Shown here: positions 47,407-56,111 of the stretch, piece by piece
Numbering within the stretch: the first letter of the stretch is position 1
Layout: every line of letters begins with the position of its first letter
Assembly: GCF_007859865.1 (NCBI RefSeq)
Contig: NZ_SJPI01000002.1
Span: 950,721-1,014,720, forward strand
From: Rubripirellula amarantea
GTDB lineage: Bacteria; Planctomycetota; Planctomycetia; Pirellulales; Pirellulaceae
Direction: 5' to 3'
DNA: 64,000 nucleotides
The notes under the pieces: model-generated
The model's input: only the letters and a program-made list of their open reading frames with translations
Told to the model about the DNA's origin: nothing
Databases searched by the model: none
Position numbers and translations under genes: made by a program

Positions 47407-48267
47407 ATGATTATCAATCCACGCCATTTTCGTGATGCAGCCTGCATGTGCATCACGCTCGCCATCCTTGTTGGTATTCCAACAGGGTGCCGCACCGCAG
47501 CCTCGCTGGGACTACCCGTTTCCGCAGGCTCAAATTATCTGCTTTCGGATGCTGACGAAATTCGTCAAACGATGGGGCATCCTTCGGGAGTGGCGACTGA
47601 ACTTTCGAAAGTCACGCTGGCGCCCCACCGCGTGGAAGCTGGCGACGTCCTGGTGATCGAACCCAACGACTTTAATTCGCCAGTGCGATTGCCAGGTGAT
47701 CAAACGGTTCAGCAAGATGGAACCATCGAACTTGGCAGTTACGGACGTATCCAAGTCGCGGGACTTTCCGCCGAGGACATTCAAGGTCGCGTGGGCGAAA
47801 TGGTATCGCGTTACGAGATCGCTAAACGGCAAACACAAATTGGGCTGGCATCATACTCGGGTGCCCCTTCCAACGAATCCGCTGACTATGGGGTCACCGT
47901 TCGAGTGGTCAACCAAGACAGTGCCATGTTCTACGTGATGGGCGAGGTGAACGCGCCGGGCTCATACCCGTTGGTGGGATACGAAACCGTGCTCGATGCG
48001 CTGATCGCTGCAGGCGGTCTTTCCGACCGAGCGAACGATCACAAGATCATCCTGACTCGTCCTCAACATGGTGGTCAACCGCGAGTGATTCTGCCGGTCT
48101 GCTACCAACAAGTGTTGCAGCTCGGCGACGTTTCGACAAACTACCAATTGAAACCGGGCGATCGGATCTATGTGCCTAGCATGACACTAGCGGAAGACAT
48201 CAGGCAAAGTATTCGCTGGAAGAACGGAAAGAGTTGTCCCCAGTGCGAAGACTACTCGAAGAAGTAA
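47407..48267 (+). CDS. Wza-like polysaccharide export lipoprotein (SLBB)
   Basis: 286 residues from ATG 47407. The signal peptide ends in the lipobox GIPTGC. PES/Wza domain: HRVEAGDVLVIEPNDF...RLPGDQTVQQDGTIELGSYGRIQVAGLSAEDIQ; an SLBB repeat: FYVMGEVNAPGSYPLVGYETVLDALIAAGGLSDRAN. The C-terminus YQLKPGDRIYVPSM is the family's usual ending, followed by a charged tail with CPQC. It should form part of an outer-membrane exopolysaccharide channel. It follows the AsmA-like gene after 27 bp and may share its transcript; no other polysaccharide gene is nearby. Confidence 0.9.
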   Translation: MIINPRHFRDAACMCITLAILVGIPTGCRTAASLGLPVSAGSNYLLSDADEIRQTMGHPSGVATELSKVTLAPHRVEAGDVLVIEPNDFNSPVRLPGDQTVQQDGTIELGSYGRIQVAGLSAEDIQGRVGEMVSRYEIAKRQTQIGLASYSGAPSNESADYGVTVRVVNQDSAMFYVMGEVNAPGSYPLVGYETVLDALIAAGGLSDRANDHKIILTRPQHGGQPRVILPVCYQQVLQLGDVSTNYQLKPGDRIYVPSMTLAEDIRQSIRWKNGKSCPQCEDYSKK

Positions 48268-48360
48268 GCTGAAGAAACTAGCTCGCGCATGCAGCGGAGA
48301 GCAGCCGCTTGTGCCGCGTGGTTCTTGGCAATGCACTTAGTCTTCAAAGTTGTCGATCGA

Positions 48361-49086
48361 CTAGTGACTAAGCCATCGGTCACGTTCTTTCCTGGACAGT
48401 TTTTCGATCGAATAGCGAAGCATGGTGCGCGGCATTCGTTTGGCATGCCTCTTCAAGAAACTTTCCAAGCGAGGTTGATCGCGTTTTCCCATCTCGCGAA
48501 GCATCCATCCGATCGCCTTATGCATCAAGTCGTGCTGGTCGTTTAAAAGTGATTGAGCAAGTGTCGTGATTTCGGTGAACTCGTCGTTCTTAATTAACGC
48601 AAAGGTAGACAGAATGGCCACGCGACGTTCCCACAACACCGTGCTGCGTGACAACCGATCCAGGACACTTCGCTGATCAGGATTCTCGACGAGCCACGCA
48701 CCGAGAATCTTGTGAGCCGTCGAATCAACGATGTCCCAATTGTTGACCGCATCAAGGTTGGCTAAATAGAACTCAACAAGCTCGCCGCACTCGAACTCGC
48801 GGTGTGGATTGGTTGGCTTGGCCGCAAGTTCGAATTGAAGGACCAAGATCATCATTCCCGTCAGGCGACATTCATGCCACGGTGATGCAAAAAGCTTCTT
48901 CAGTTCAGGTCGGGGAAGATCCCGGAACTGCCGTGAAATCTTGCGTTGATCCGGAACGACGCAACCTAAGAAGCGGTCGCCCTCGCCATACCCGCCGGGA
49001 ACCGCTTGAAAGAAGCCAGGTAAGAACTTTGCTTTGTCTTCTCGTGCGTGTTCACGAAGTGATAACTCAATCTGTTTCGCCGTCAT
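48361..49086 (-). CDS. AlkD-family DNA alkylation repair protein
   Basis: 241 residues from ATG 49086. It is built of HEAT-like helices with the family signatures LWERRVAILSTFALIKN, LMHKAIGWMLREMGKRD and MPRTMLRYSIEKLSRKERDRWL, matching the Bacillus cereus AlkD type closely. AlkD excises N3- and N7-alkylated purines from DNA. The gene starts 6 bp after the stop of the thioredoxin-reductase-like gene, so they are likely co-transcribed. This places a base-excision enzyme directly behind redox and nucleotide-signalling genes. Confidence 0.93.
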   Translation of the reverse strand: MTAKQIELSLREHAREDKAKFLPGFFQAVPGGYGEGDRFLGCVVPDQRKISRQFRDLPRPELKKLFASPWHECRLTGMMILVLQFELAAKPTNPHREFECGELVEFYLANLDAVNNWDIVDSTAHKILGAWLVENPDQRSVLDRLSRSTVLWERRVAILSTFALIKNDEFTEITTLAQSLLNDQHDLMHKAIGWMLREMGKRDQPRLESFLKRHAKRMPRTMLRYSIEKLSRKERDRWLSH

Positions 49087-49092
49087 GCTGTT

Positions 49093-50733
49093 TCAACTAT
49101 CTCGCCCCAGGTGTTGATGAACGCAGGTGATTCCAAGTGCCCCGTCGCCCACGGCGAACGCGCAACGTTTGGTGGTGCCATGTCGAACGTCGCCAGCAGC
49201 AAACACACCCGGCATCGTGGTTTCCAATTCACACGGTGCTCGATCCAACTTCCAAAGCGTGTGATCTCGCACCGATGACCCTGCGAGAATAAACCCGTTG
49301 TCGTCCGTCGCCACGCTCTCCGGCAGCCACTCGGTATGCGGTTTTGCACCCACGAAGGAAAATACTGCTGCGCAAGCGATCTCTTGCCGTGATTCGGGTT
49401 GCCGACAAAGCGTTTCGACGCGTTCAAGCCTTCGATCGCCGTACACGTCCACGATCTCGGTGTTCAATACCAGTTCGATGTTAGGCGATTTTTCAATCCG
49501 AGTCGCCAAATAGTCGGACATGCTTTTTCGCAAGTTGTTGCCTCGCAGCATTAACTTGACTTGCTTGGCGTGCTGCGACAAATACATCGCCGCTTGACCT
49601 GCCGAGTTCCCACCACCAACCACGATTGCGGTAGCGTTCTGGCACAACCTTGCTTCAACGCTGGTGGCTGAATAATAGATACCGGCTCCATCAAATCGTT
49701 CACATCCATCGACTGGCAAGCGACGATACGATGCTCCGGTGGCAATCAGTACTGTTCTCGTGCGAACCTTTTGTCCGGTGCAGAACTCAACGCAATGCAC
49801 TCCGCTTTGATCGGTCGAAAGGGATACAACCGACACCGGCGCCGTGAACTCCGCGCCAAACTTCAAGGCTTGAAGATAGCCGCGGTTCGACAATTCAGCA
49901 CCCGGCAATCCCGATGGAAAGCCCATGTAGTTCTCGATCTTTGAACTCTGACCGGCCTGCCCACCCGGCCCCATGCGATCGACCACCAAGGTCTTGAGTC
50001 CTTCCGAAGCGCCGTACACCGCCGCCGCAAGTCCCGCCGGTCCAGCACCGATGATTAGCGCGTCGTACAGTTCATCTCTAATTGATCGAGAAATGCCCAG
50101 GCAATCCGCGACCTTTGCGAGCGTGGGTTGTTCGACCAGATTCTTGCCACACCAAAGCACCGGAGTCTCGTCGCGAGGCACGCCGTGCTCCGATAGCAGC
50201 GATTGGCCTTCATCGGAATCGCATTCATAGAACGTGTGGGGTACCTTGTTCTTGTAAAAGAACTCACGCAGTTCTAGAGTTTTCTTGGAATCCGTTTCGC
50301 CAATAACGCGAATGCCCAAGAAACCGCTTCGTTCAAGCTGTGCGCGACGTGCCTGGAACGCTTCGAGCAGCTTATCGCTAAGCGTTGGAACCTCACCGAG
50401 CATTCGACGGATCTTGCAGGCTGTGATTTCAATCACCTGGCAATCACCGCGAGCAACTGCCGACACGATTGCTGGACGGCCCGTCAATAGATCGACGTCG
50501 CCGGTAAAGGTGTTTGCGACGTGAGTGACAATCTCGGTTGACCCGCCCGATGAATTATCAAGAATCACGACTTCCCCCGATCGGATCGCAAACAACGAGT
50601 AGTCTCGATCACCGGAACTGAACATGGTCTCGCCATCCGCAAAACGACGTTCTTTGCCCAACGCGGCAAGACAAGTCATTTCATGATCGGATAGGAAAGG
50701 GAAGGCAATGTCCTGATCATTAGCGGTAAGCAC
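49093..50733 (-). CDS. cNMP-binding-domain thioredoxin-reductase-like flavoprotein
   Basis: 546 residues from GTG 50733, which has GGAG about 10 nt upstream. It has an N-terminal cyclic-nucleotide-like domain (about 15-125), a thioredoxin-fold-like domain (about 137-217) and a TrxR module with FAD motif IGAGPAGLAA (229-) and NADPH motif VVGGGNSAGQAAMYL. The terminal AAGDVRHGTTKRCAFAVGDGALG is standard. The redox CxxC of true TrxR is absent (GIYYSATSVEARLC in its place) and the Trx-like domain has no CxxC either. The cassette FTGDVDLLTGRPAIVSAVA lacks the canonical Arg of cAMP-binding cassettes. It is probably a signalling or electron-transfer variant. Confidence 0.9.
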   Translation of the reverse strand: MLTANDQDIAFPFLSDHEMTCLAALGKERRFADGETMFSSGDRDYSLFAIRSGEVVILDNSSGGSTEIVTHVANTFTGDVDLLTGRPAIVSAVARGDCQVIEITACKIRRMLGEVPTLSDKLLEAFQARRAQLERSGFLGIRVIGETDSKKTLELREFFYKNKVPHTFYECDSDEGQSLLSEHGVPRDETPVLWCGKNLVEQPTLAKVADCLGISRSIRDELYDALIIGAGPAGLAAAVYGASEGLKTLVVDRMGPGGQAGQSSKIENYMGFPSGLPGAELSNRGYLQALKFGAEFTAPVSVVSLSTDQSGVHCVEFCTGQKVRTRTVLIATGASYRRLPVDGCERFDGAGIYYSATSVEARLCQNATAIVVGGGNSAGQAAMYLSQHAKQVKLMLRGNNLRKSMSDYLATRIEKSPNIELVLNTEIVDVYGDRRLERVETLCRQPESRQEIACAAVFSFVGAKPHTEWLPESVATDDNGFILAGSSVRDHTLWKLDRAPCELETTMPGVFAAGDVRHGTTKRCAFAVGDGALGITCVHQHLGRDS

Positions 50734-50933
50734 GGTGTTGATTCTCCAAACGTCAAGCAATCCGAGGAAAAGTTCGCTGACCGAATGGGTGCTCAATCTC
50801 CGATGAAGGAAGATCCGCCGAGGCACTGCAACCAGGAAGGCCCACGAAGGCAAGACGTTATGATACCGAAGTAGAGCCGTTTGGCGTAGCAACGCCTAAA
50901 TCACTGATTCGCTTGTCGCCATAATGTTCGCGA

Positions 50934-52214
50934 TTAGGGCAGATAAGGCCAATAAGTCAATTTGTCGTTCAAGCAAGCTACGAATCGGACATCTCCGTCT
51001 TGCGATACGACAACCGCGATTGCCTCGTTGAGCCCATTCACCAAACGGTAGGCCGAACGGTGCCTGGTTCCCGAAGCGTCACTTCGTTCCGGTCTCGTAT
51101 GCTTTGCTTCAAGATCCAGTGCTCGATGGATCATCGAGACATGCGAATCACCGAGAATTTCGCCACCGAACCCGATCAATCGAAAGCCACGGTCAAGAAC
51201 CAACGACCCGTCTACGCTCATCATGTCAGCGAGCAAATGACTGAACTCAATCAGTGCCTCGTCCAGAACAGCAAGCTCAGCATCGTGCATCTGGAGATAA
51301 TCGTTCAGCGTCACAACCTTCAAACCTCGAGCTTCGCCAAGAACCGCAACGCGTTGCATGACCTGAATCATCAAGCGATGAAACCGAAGCGTTGAATCGT
51401 CCGGTTGGAAACGAACGCGAAACCGAAACCAGTCATCTGGTAGCGAAGTCTCAATAGCACTGTCGGGAAGGTACACCAGCATTCCGCCATGTCCGCGCAT
51501 CCGAACCAAGCGAAGAACTCGACGCACGACACGCTGAGCAATGTCCTTCACAAATTCGTCACAAATCTGACAGCCTGATTGTGGTGTCGTTTCCGGGTCG
51601 AATTCGTTAAGCAGCGATGCGCGAATCGTCCCGAACCTTTGCGGCAACCAATTTGAATGAAACGGATCAAAGCCTTCGGTAAGTAGCTTTCCACCATCGG
51701 ATTCAAGAATGCGCGTGTAGCCAGACGCGGCTACGATATGCCCTGGAGCCAGAATTTGAATCACGAGACGGTCTGGCAGCGGCACCCCGTGTTGTTTGCC
51801 GCCTTCGAGTTGATTGACCCATTGAGTTCCCGTGACGACCATGCCCCAAATGTTCAGCTCGCCCGGCGAATCTTGCTTTACCGCTAACAAGGCCCGGTAG
51901 TACCCAGCGGCCGCAGCTAGCTTGCGCAAATTGTGAGCGGTGTAGGGCAGCGATTCATTGAACCTCAGAACATGCAGCGAACTAGAACCGTCGGAAAAAT
52001 CTTTTTCAAAGTCGTCCTCGTTTGCCAAGACGACGCGACATTGCACTGGTGAACTCTCTTCACGTAGCAAACTCGCTTGGTACATCGTGTCAAGAAGCAC
52101 GACGACAACGTCGTGACTGGGAATTGCGTCAGACGGTAGTTCACGAGATATCCAACGCCTCTGCAAAGCAGCAGCAATATCGACGGGATAGGCCGAAATT
52201 TCCAGTGGTTGCAT
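50934..52214 (-). CDS. DACNV-like sensor with C-terminal DisA-N-type nucleotide cyclase domain
   Basis: 426 residues from ATG 52214. The C-terminal ~130 residues carry the two hallmark motifs of diadenylate cyclase domains: VDGSLVLDRG (Asp335-Gly336-Ser337, corresponding to DGA) and SGTRHRSAYRL (Arg384-His385-Arg386, corresponding to the RHR ATP-binding motif). The N-terminal part (SHDVVVVLLDTMYQASLLREES, EGFDPFHSNWLPQRFGTIRASLLNEF) resembles the DACNV sensor domain found fused to such cyclases. It could make c-di-AMP or a related nucleotide, or only sense one. Activity is not proven. It lies between the Egt genes and the cNMP-domain flavoprotein. Confidence 0.78.
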   Translation of the reverse strand: MQPLEISAYPVDIAAALQRRWISRELPSDAIPSHDVVVVLLDTMYQASLLREESSPVQCRVVLANEDDFEKDFSDGSSSLHVLRFNESLPYTAHNLRKLAAAAGYYRALLAVKQDSPGELNIWGMVVTGTQWVNQLEGGKQHGVPLPDRLVIQILAPGHIVAASGYTRILESDGGKLLTEGFDPFHSNWLPQRFGTIRASLLNEFDPETTPQSGCQICDEFVKDIAQRVVRRVLRLVRMRGHGGMLVYLPDSAIETSLPDDWFRFRVRFQPDDSTLRFHRLMIQVMQRVAVLGEARGLKVVTLNDYLQMHDAELAVLDEALIEFSHLLADMMSVDGSLVLDRGFRLIGFGGEILGDSHVSMIHRALDLEAKHTRPERSDASGTRHRSAYRLVNGLNEAIAVVVSQDGDVRFVACLNDKLTYWPYLP

Positions 52215-52302
52215 TATTCCCTTTTCAATGCCGAAAGTTCACGAAGACTTTATGGTCAGAGTCTATCGTTGCCGCCAACACCTCGGCGAGGGCACCACTG
52301 AT

Positions 52303-53580
52303 TTATCTCGCTAAACGCAATCCAGAAAATTGCCAACGAGCATTCGCAGGGAAAAAATTGCGGTAAGTATTTCGGTAGTGAGACGACGATGTCGCGACGC
52401 TGCCACCTCGCAGTACGTACTGGTTGCACATGAACTTGCCGTTGTACTCGCCAATCGCTCCGTCCGGCGGTCGGTAGCCAGGGTAAGCCTGATAACTACT
52501 GGATGTCCATTGCCACACGGCCCCCGCCATTCCACTAGACGAGCGTGTCGGATGGATAGCCAAGTCATCGCGGAACAACCTGTCGGCGAACTGTCCATGG
52601 TTCTCAATGGATTCACTAGAGTCAGCTTCAACGGAGGCAGCCGAATTGCCAGCAAACTCCCATTCAAATTCGGTCGGAAGACGGCATCCAGCCCAACGAG
52701 CGTAAGCGTCCGCCTCGAAATAGCTGACGTGACAAACCGGCCAATCCCGATTCACGGGGACTAGTCCCGCCAACGTGAACTGCATCCATTGGCCGTCTTG
52801 GCAAACCCAGTAAAGTGGCGAGGCCCAATCGTCGTCGTTCACAGCGTTCCAACCAAGCGATAACCAGAGCTCAGGACGACGGTAACCTCCGTCCTCGATA
52901 AAATTGATGAATTGCCCACATGTGACCAAGTCGGCAGCTATCGAGAATTCAGGCAAGTACACCGTGTGACGCGGCTCCTCGTTGTCAAAACAAAATTCCG
53001 ACGTGCGATGACCGATCTCGTATTGACCACTGTCAAAACGATCCCAATTACCGGATGCACTGTCGCGATCATCGAACACAGAATCCTCGTAGATTGGCAA
53101 CATCGGGTTCGCCGAGAGCGCATGTTTGATGTCCGTCAAAATTAACTCTTGGTGCTGCTGCTCGTGGTTCAGCCCAACCTCGATGGTATGACTGTGGTTC
53201 CCCAAGAACTCAGCCGACTCCATACGGGTCATCATCTGCTGGTCGACGTACGCTCGGTAATCACGAATACCATCCAACCCGGGACGCGAGATCGTTCCTC
53301 TTTGCGGTCGAGGAAACTGCTTCCCAACCGCGTTGTAATACGAATTGAACAGGTACGCGAACTCAGGATGGAACTCTTGGTACGTCGGATCCTGCTTCAA
53401 GACGAACGTTTCAAAGAACCAAGTGGTGTGCGCCAGGTGCCAACGAATAGGGCTTGCGTCTTCCGTTGACTGCACCATGCAATCCTCGGGCGACAAGGAC
53501 CGAGTGATCCGATCCGAGAAATCTCGCACGTCGACAAAACGCTCGCGAAGACTGGGCTTCGATCTCACCACCACACTCAT
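52303..53580 (-). CDS. egtB: Ergothioneine biosynthesis sulfoxide synthase EgtB
   Basis: 425 residues from ATG 53580, overlapping the end of egtD by four bases. The DinB-like N-terminal domain carries the iron facial triad: His51 in SPIRWHLAHTTWFFE and His139/His143 in GLNHEQQHQEL. The C-terminal half is the FGE-sulfatase/C-lectin-like domain (PVCHVSYFEADAYARWAGCRLPTEFEWEFA, GAVWQWTSSSYQAYPGYRP, VLRGGSVATSSSHYRNTYRNFFPANARWQFSGLRLAR). EgtB joins hercynine to cysteine or gamma-glutamylcysteine using O2. All key residues are present. Confidence 0.96.
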   Translation of the reverse strand: MSVVVRSKPSLRERFVDVRDFSDRITRSLSPEDCMVQSTEDASPIRWHLAHTTWFFETFVLKQDPTYQEFHPEFAYLFNSYYNAVGKQFPRPQRGTISRPGLDGIRDYRAYVDQQMMTRMESAEFLGNHSHTIEVGLNHEQQHQELILTDIKHALSANPMLPIYEDSVFDDRDSASGNWDRFDSGQYEIGHRTSEFCFDNEEPRHTVYLPEFSIAADLVTCGQFINFIEDGGYRRPELWLSLGWNAVNDDDWASPLYWVCQDGQWMQFTLAGLVPVNRDWPVCHVSYFEADAYARWAGCRLPTEFEWEFAGNSAASVEADSSESIENHGQFADRLFRDDLAIHPTRSSSGMAGAVWQWTSSSYQAYPGYRPPDGAIGEYNGKFMCNQYVLRGGSVATSSSHYRNTYRNFFPANARWQFSGLRLAR

Positions 53581-54533
53581 GAACTTTCTCCGTCCAAAAC
53601 CAAATGCAACACTGCGAACAAGCCATCCTCGTCCGTCCACTGTTGGTGCAGGCTAAACCCATGCTGCCCGGCTAGCTTAGCAAATCCATCGATGCTGTAC
53701 TTGTGGGAATACTCCGTCAAGATTTCTTCATTTTTAAAGAAGTGGAATACATCGTCGCCAATCGAAACACTTTGATCTTCAAGACTGACGATGGAAATTT
53801 CGATGCGATGAGCGACCTCGTTGTAGATTGCTTTATGCGAAAACTTTGATAGATCAAATGTCCCATCTAGCTCGCGGTTGATTCGCGATAGCAGGTTCAA
53901 ATTGAACTGCGAAGTCACGCCTGAAGCGTCGTCGTAAGCAGAAACAAGCGTGCGAATGTCTTTCTGCAGATCAATGCCGATCAACAACCCTCCCTGCGGT
54001 CCCAGCAGTTCGGCCATCGAACCTAAGATCTCAACGGCGGTGTCCGGTTCGAAGTTTCCGATTGTTGAGCCTGGAAAGTACAACGCGACGTGCGAGTACG
54101 ATTGAGAAGGGATGGGAAGCTCAAATGGTTTGGTGAAATCTGCCACCACCGGCAGAACTTCCAGATCGGTGTAACGAGATCGCAGACCTTCCGCCGTCTT
54201 TAACAGATGCTCTTCAGAAATGTCGACGGGAACGTAGGCGACGGGGTCAATCAAGGCATCCAGTAAAATCTTCGTCTTAATCGAGCTTCCGCTTCCTAGC
54301 TCGACCAGCATGACATCTCGATCAATCTGCGAGGCCATTTCATCAGCGTGGTCGATCATTATCTTGAGCTCCGTCCGAGTCGGATAGTACTCATCGAGTT
54401 CGCATATCTGATCGAATAACTGCGATCCAACTTCGTCGTAAAAATACTTACAAGGCAGCGTCTTATTCACTTTGCGAAGACCCTCCACCACGTCAGCTCG
54501 AAAGACCTCGGTTCCTCTTAATTGCTCGATCAC
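53577..54533 (-). CDS. egtD: L-histidine N-alpha-methyltransferase EgtD
   Basis: 318 residues from GTG 54533. Diagnostic EgtD motifs are all present: KYFYDEVGSQLFDQICELDEYYPTRTE near the N-terminus, VELGSGSSIKTKILLDAL (SAM site), VPVDISEEHLL, FPGSTIGNFEP and GGLLIGIDLQKD. It trimethylates histidine to hercynine with three SAM. It is the first gene of a minus-strand run (egtD-egtB-DACNV-TrxR-like-AlkD) and overlaps egtB by 4 bp. The start lacks a strong ribosome site. Confidence 0.96.
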   Translation of the reverse strand: MIEQLRGTEVFRADVVEGLRKVNKTLPCKYFYDEVGSQLFDQICELDEYYPTRTELKIMIDHADEMASQIDRDVMLVELGSGSSIKTKILLDALIDPVAYVPVDISEEHLLKTAEGLRSRYTDLEVLPVVADFTKPFELPIPSQSYSHVALYFPGSTIGNFEPDTAVEILGSMAELLGPQGGLLIGIDLQKDIRTLVSAYDDASGVTSQFNLNLLSRINRELDGTFDLSKFSHKAIYNEVAHRIEISIVSLEDQSVSIGDDVFHFFKNEEILTEYSHKYSIDGFAKLAGQHGFSLHQQWTDEDGLFAVLHLVLDGESS

Positions 54534-55216
54534 TTCGTTGTCTCAGGTTCAAAAGTAGCGAGGGAATGAATGCGGAAATGGGGGGCGATCAATCATAAAT
54601 GTCATTAATGATTAACCTTCGCTTGACCGCGACGTTCGAAAATGCCGGTCGTGCAAATCACATGCCGCGCGGAAAACTGCAGTTTCTTGCCTAATTGACG
54701 TCTTTCCGTAAAGCGACACCAAAGCGATGTGGGATGACGCTTTGGTGCAAGGCGAGTACTACATTCCTTTCGACACGGCGATCACCCTCTATCTTACGAA
54801 CCATGGAAGTGCATCAGGACAACAGGCTATGTTTGAGAGCCTTTCGAGTTACTTCTATAAGGCATCTCGACTACCAATCCAAACCACGCCAACAAACGAG
54901 CTTTTGCCTAAAGCTTCGAGCGTCAATTGCTTGATTGGTTTCCTGAGCGGCCATTCAACAGCAGCCAATATCTGGGTTTGATGCATGTCCGCCATCGATA
55001 TCGCAATGGGCAACTCGCAAACACCGACTGATTTCCAACTGACATCTTTACAAAGTGCCGACACGACAAGAGCGATCCGAAACAGCGACGTGTTCATGTT
55101 TTGTACAGGTCGTTATTTGGGTGAGGGCATTATTTGTGTGAGGGCATTTTGTTAGAGTAGGCAGCGACGCGAGCGGTTGCAGCTCGTCTTGAGATTCACG
55201 GTGAGATTGGAGAGAG
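54534..55216. other. Intergenic region, one doubtful small ORF
   Basis: About 680 bp upstream of both egtD (minus) and the NmrA-like gene (plus). An ATG frame at 54727-54981 (84 codons, MWDDALVQGEYYIPFDTAITLYLTN) has fairly protein-like composition but no ribosome site or recognisable family, so I leave it as doubtful. A 17-nt tandem duplication lies at 55114-55147. Confidence 0.4.
55114..55147 (+). repeat. Two-copy 17-nt tandem duplication in a promoter region
   Basis: tatttgggtgagggcat (55114-55130) and tatttgtgtgagggcat (55131-55147), one mismatch, ending 70 bp before the NmrA-like gene. The direct repeats could be a tandem binding site for a regulator. Confidence 0.85.
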
Positions 55217-55912
55217 ATGAAGGTCTGCATTGTCGGCGCGTCCGGAAAACTTGGGCAGTACACGGTGCAGCATGCGCTTGACCGTGGTTATGAAGTGGTT
55301 GGTGTTTGCCGTGAAAAGAGTGTTGCTAAGCTGGACCGCTTTCGCGATTCAATCACGATTGTCGCGGGTGCCACAAACGATCGAACCGTCATAAGAAAAG
55401 CGGTTGAGGGTTGCGATGCAGTCCTGACCGTTTTGGTTCCTTGGGGTGTGCAACAGTATGCCAGTGGTACTGCGCAAGCAGTGCTCGACTACGCCGAGAA
55501 AGACGCTCGTCTGATTTTCTCGTGTGGTTGGCACATCTCAAGAGATGGCAAAGACGTCTATTCATGGAAGTTACGTTTCATGGTGAACGTGTTCGGAACT
55601 ATCGCAAGAGCACTACGTATGGTCGAACTCGACGATCAGGTGGAAGCTTGTCGCCGCGTGTTCGCAAGTGATACGCGATGGACGGTAGTTCGTGGCAGCG
55701 ATCTGGAAGAAGGTGAAAGCCAAGGGTTGCCAGTGTGGAGTCAGCACGTGGGCGATGCGGTGTTGGAAAGCAATCGCACTCGTCGGATCGACTTTGCACT
55801 TTTCATGGTCGAAGCGATCACTAACGACGAGCTTGTCCAACAAGCACCTGCAATCGTTGGCTGTCGGACTGATTCGGCCATTAAGCATGCCCCGGATCAC
55901 ACTCGCGCTTGA
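55217..55912 (+). CDS. NmrA-like / atypical SDR NAD(P)-binding protein
   Basis: 231 residues from ATG 55217, with GGAGAGAG upstream. The N-terminal MKVCIVGASGKLGQYTVQHALDRGYEVVGVCRE is an NAD(P)-binding Rossmann motif of the GxxGxxG type. ATNDRTVIRKAVEGCDAVLTVL is typical of NmrA-like sensor or oxidoreductase proteins. It lacks a clear YxxxK catalytic pair, so it may bind rather than reduce a substrate. It stands alone on the plus strand. Confidence 0.88.
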   Translation: MKVCIVGASGKLGQYTVQHALDRGYEVVGVCREKSVAKLDRFRDSITIVAGATNDRTVIRKAVEGCDAVLTVLVPWGVQQYASGTAQAVLDYAEKDARLIFSCGWHISRDGKDVYSWKLRFMVNVFGTIARALRMVELDDQVEACRRVFASDTRWTVVRGSDLEEGESQGLPVWSQHVGDAVLESNRTRRIDFALFMVEAITNDELVQQAPAIVGCRTDSAIKHAPDHTRA

Positions 55913-56054
55913 ACTACGAGCGACTAGGGTCAAATCGAACAGGAAACTACTTAAAACTACCTAAATGCGTGTCCACGGCGTCGATGGTCGGTACTACTTT
56001 TTGAAGTCTGAAACCAGCTATCGATTAGCATTCGCTCAACGCGACCGAGTCACT

Positions 56055-56090
56055 CGGCGATTGGGAACCGCATTCGCTTCCGAATCGCCG
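56055..56090. terminator. Bidirectional hairpin between convergent genes
   Basis: CGGCGATT (56055-56062) and AATCGCCG (56083-56090) are exact complements, with an inner GGAA/TTCC pairing possible. The hairpin lies between the NmrA-like gene and the hydrolase gene and is followed on the plus strand by a T-rich run (tttctcgttt). Confidence 0.6.
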
Positions 56091-56111
56091 TTTCTCGTTT
56101 GATAGTTCAGA

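Noticed and set aside
54727-54981. 84-codon ORF as a gene
   Set aside because: Composition is acceptable, but there is no ribosome site, signal or family; kept only as a note in the intergenic entry.
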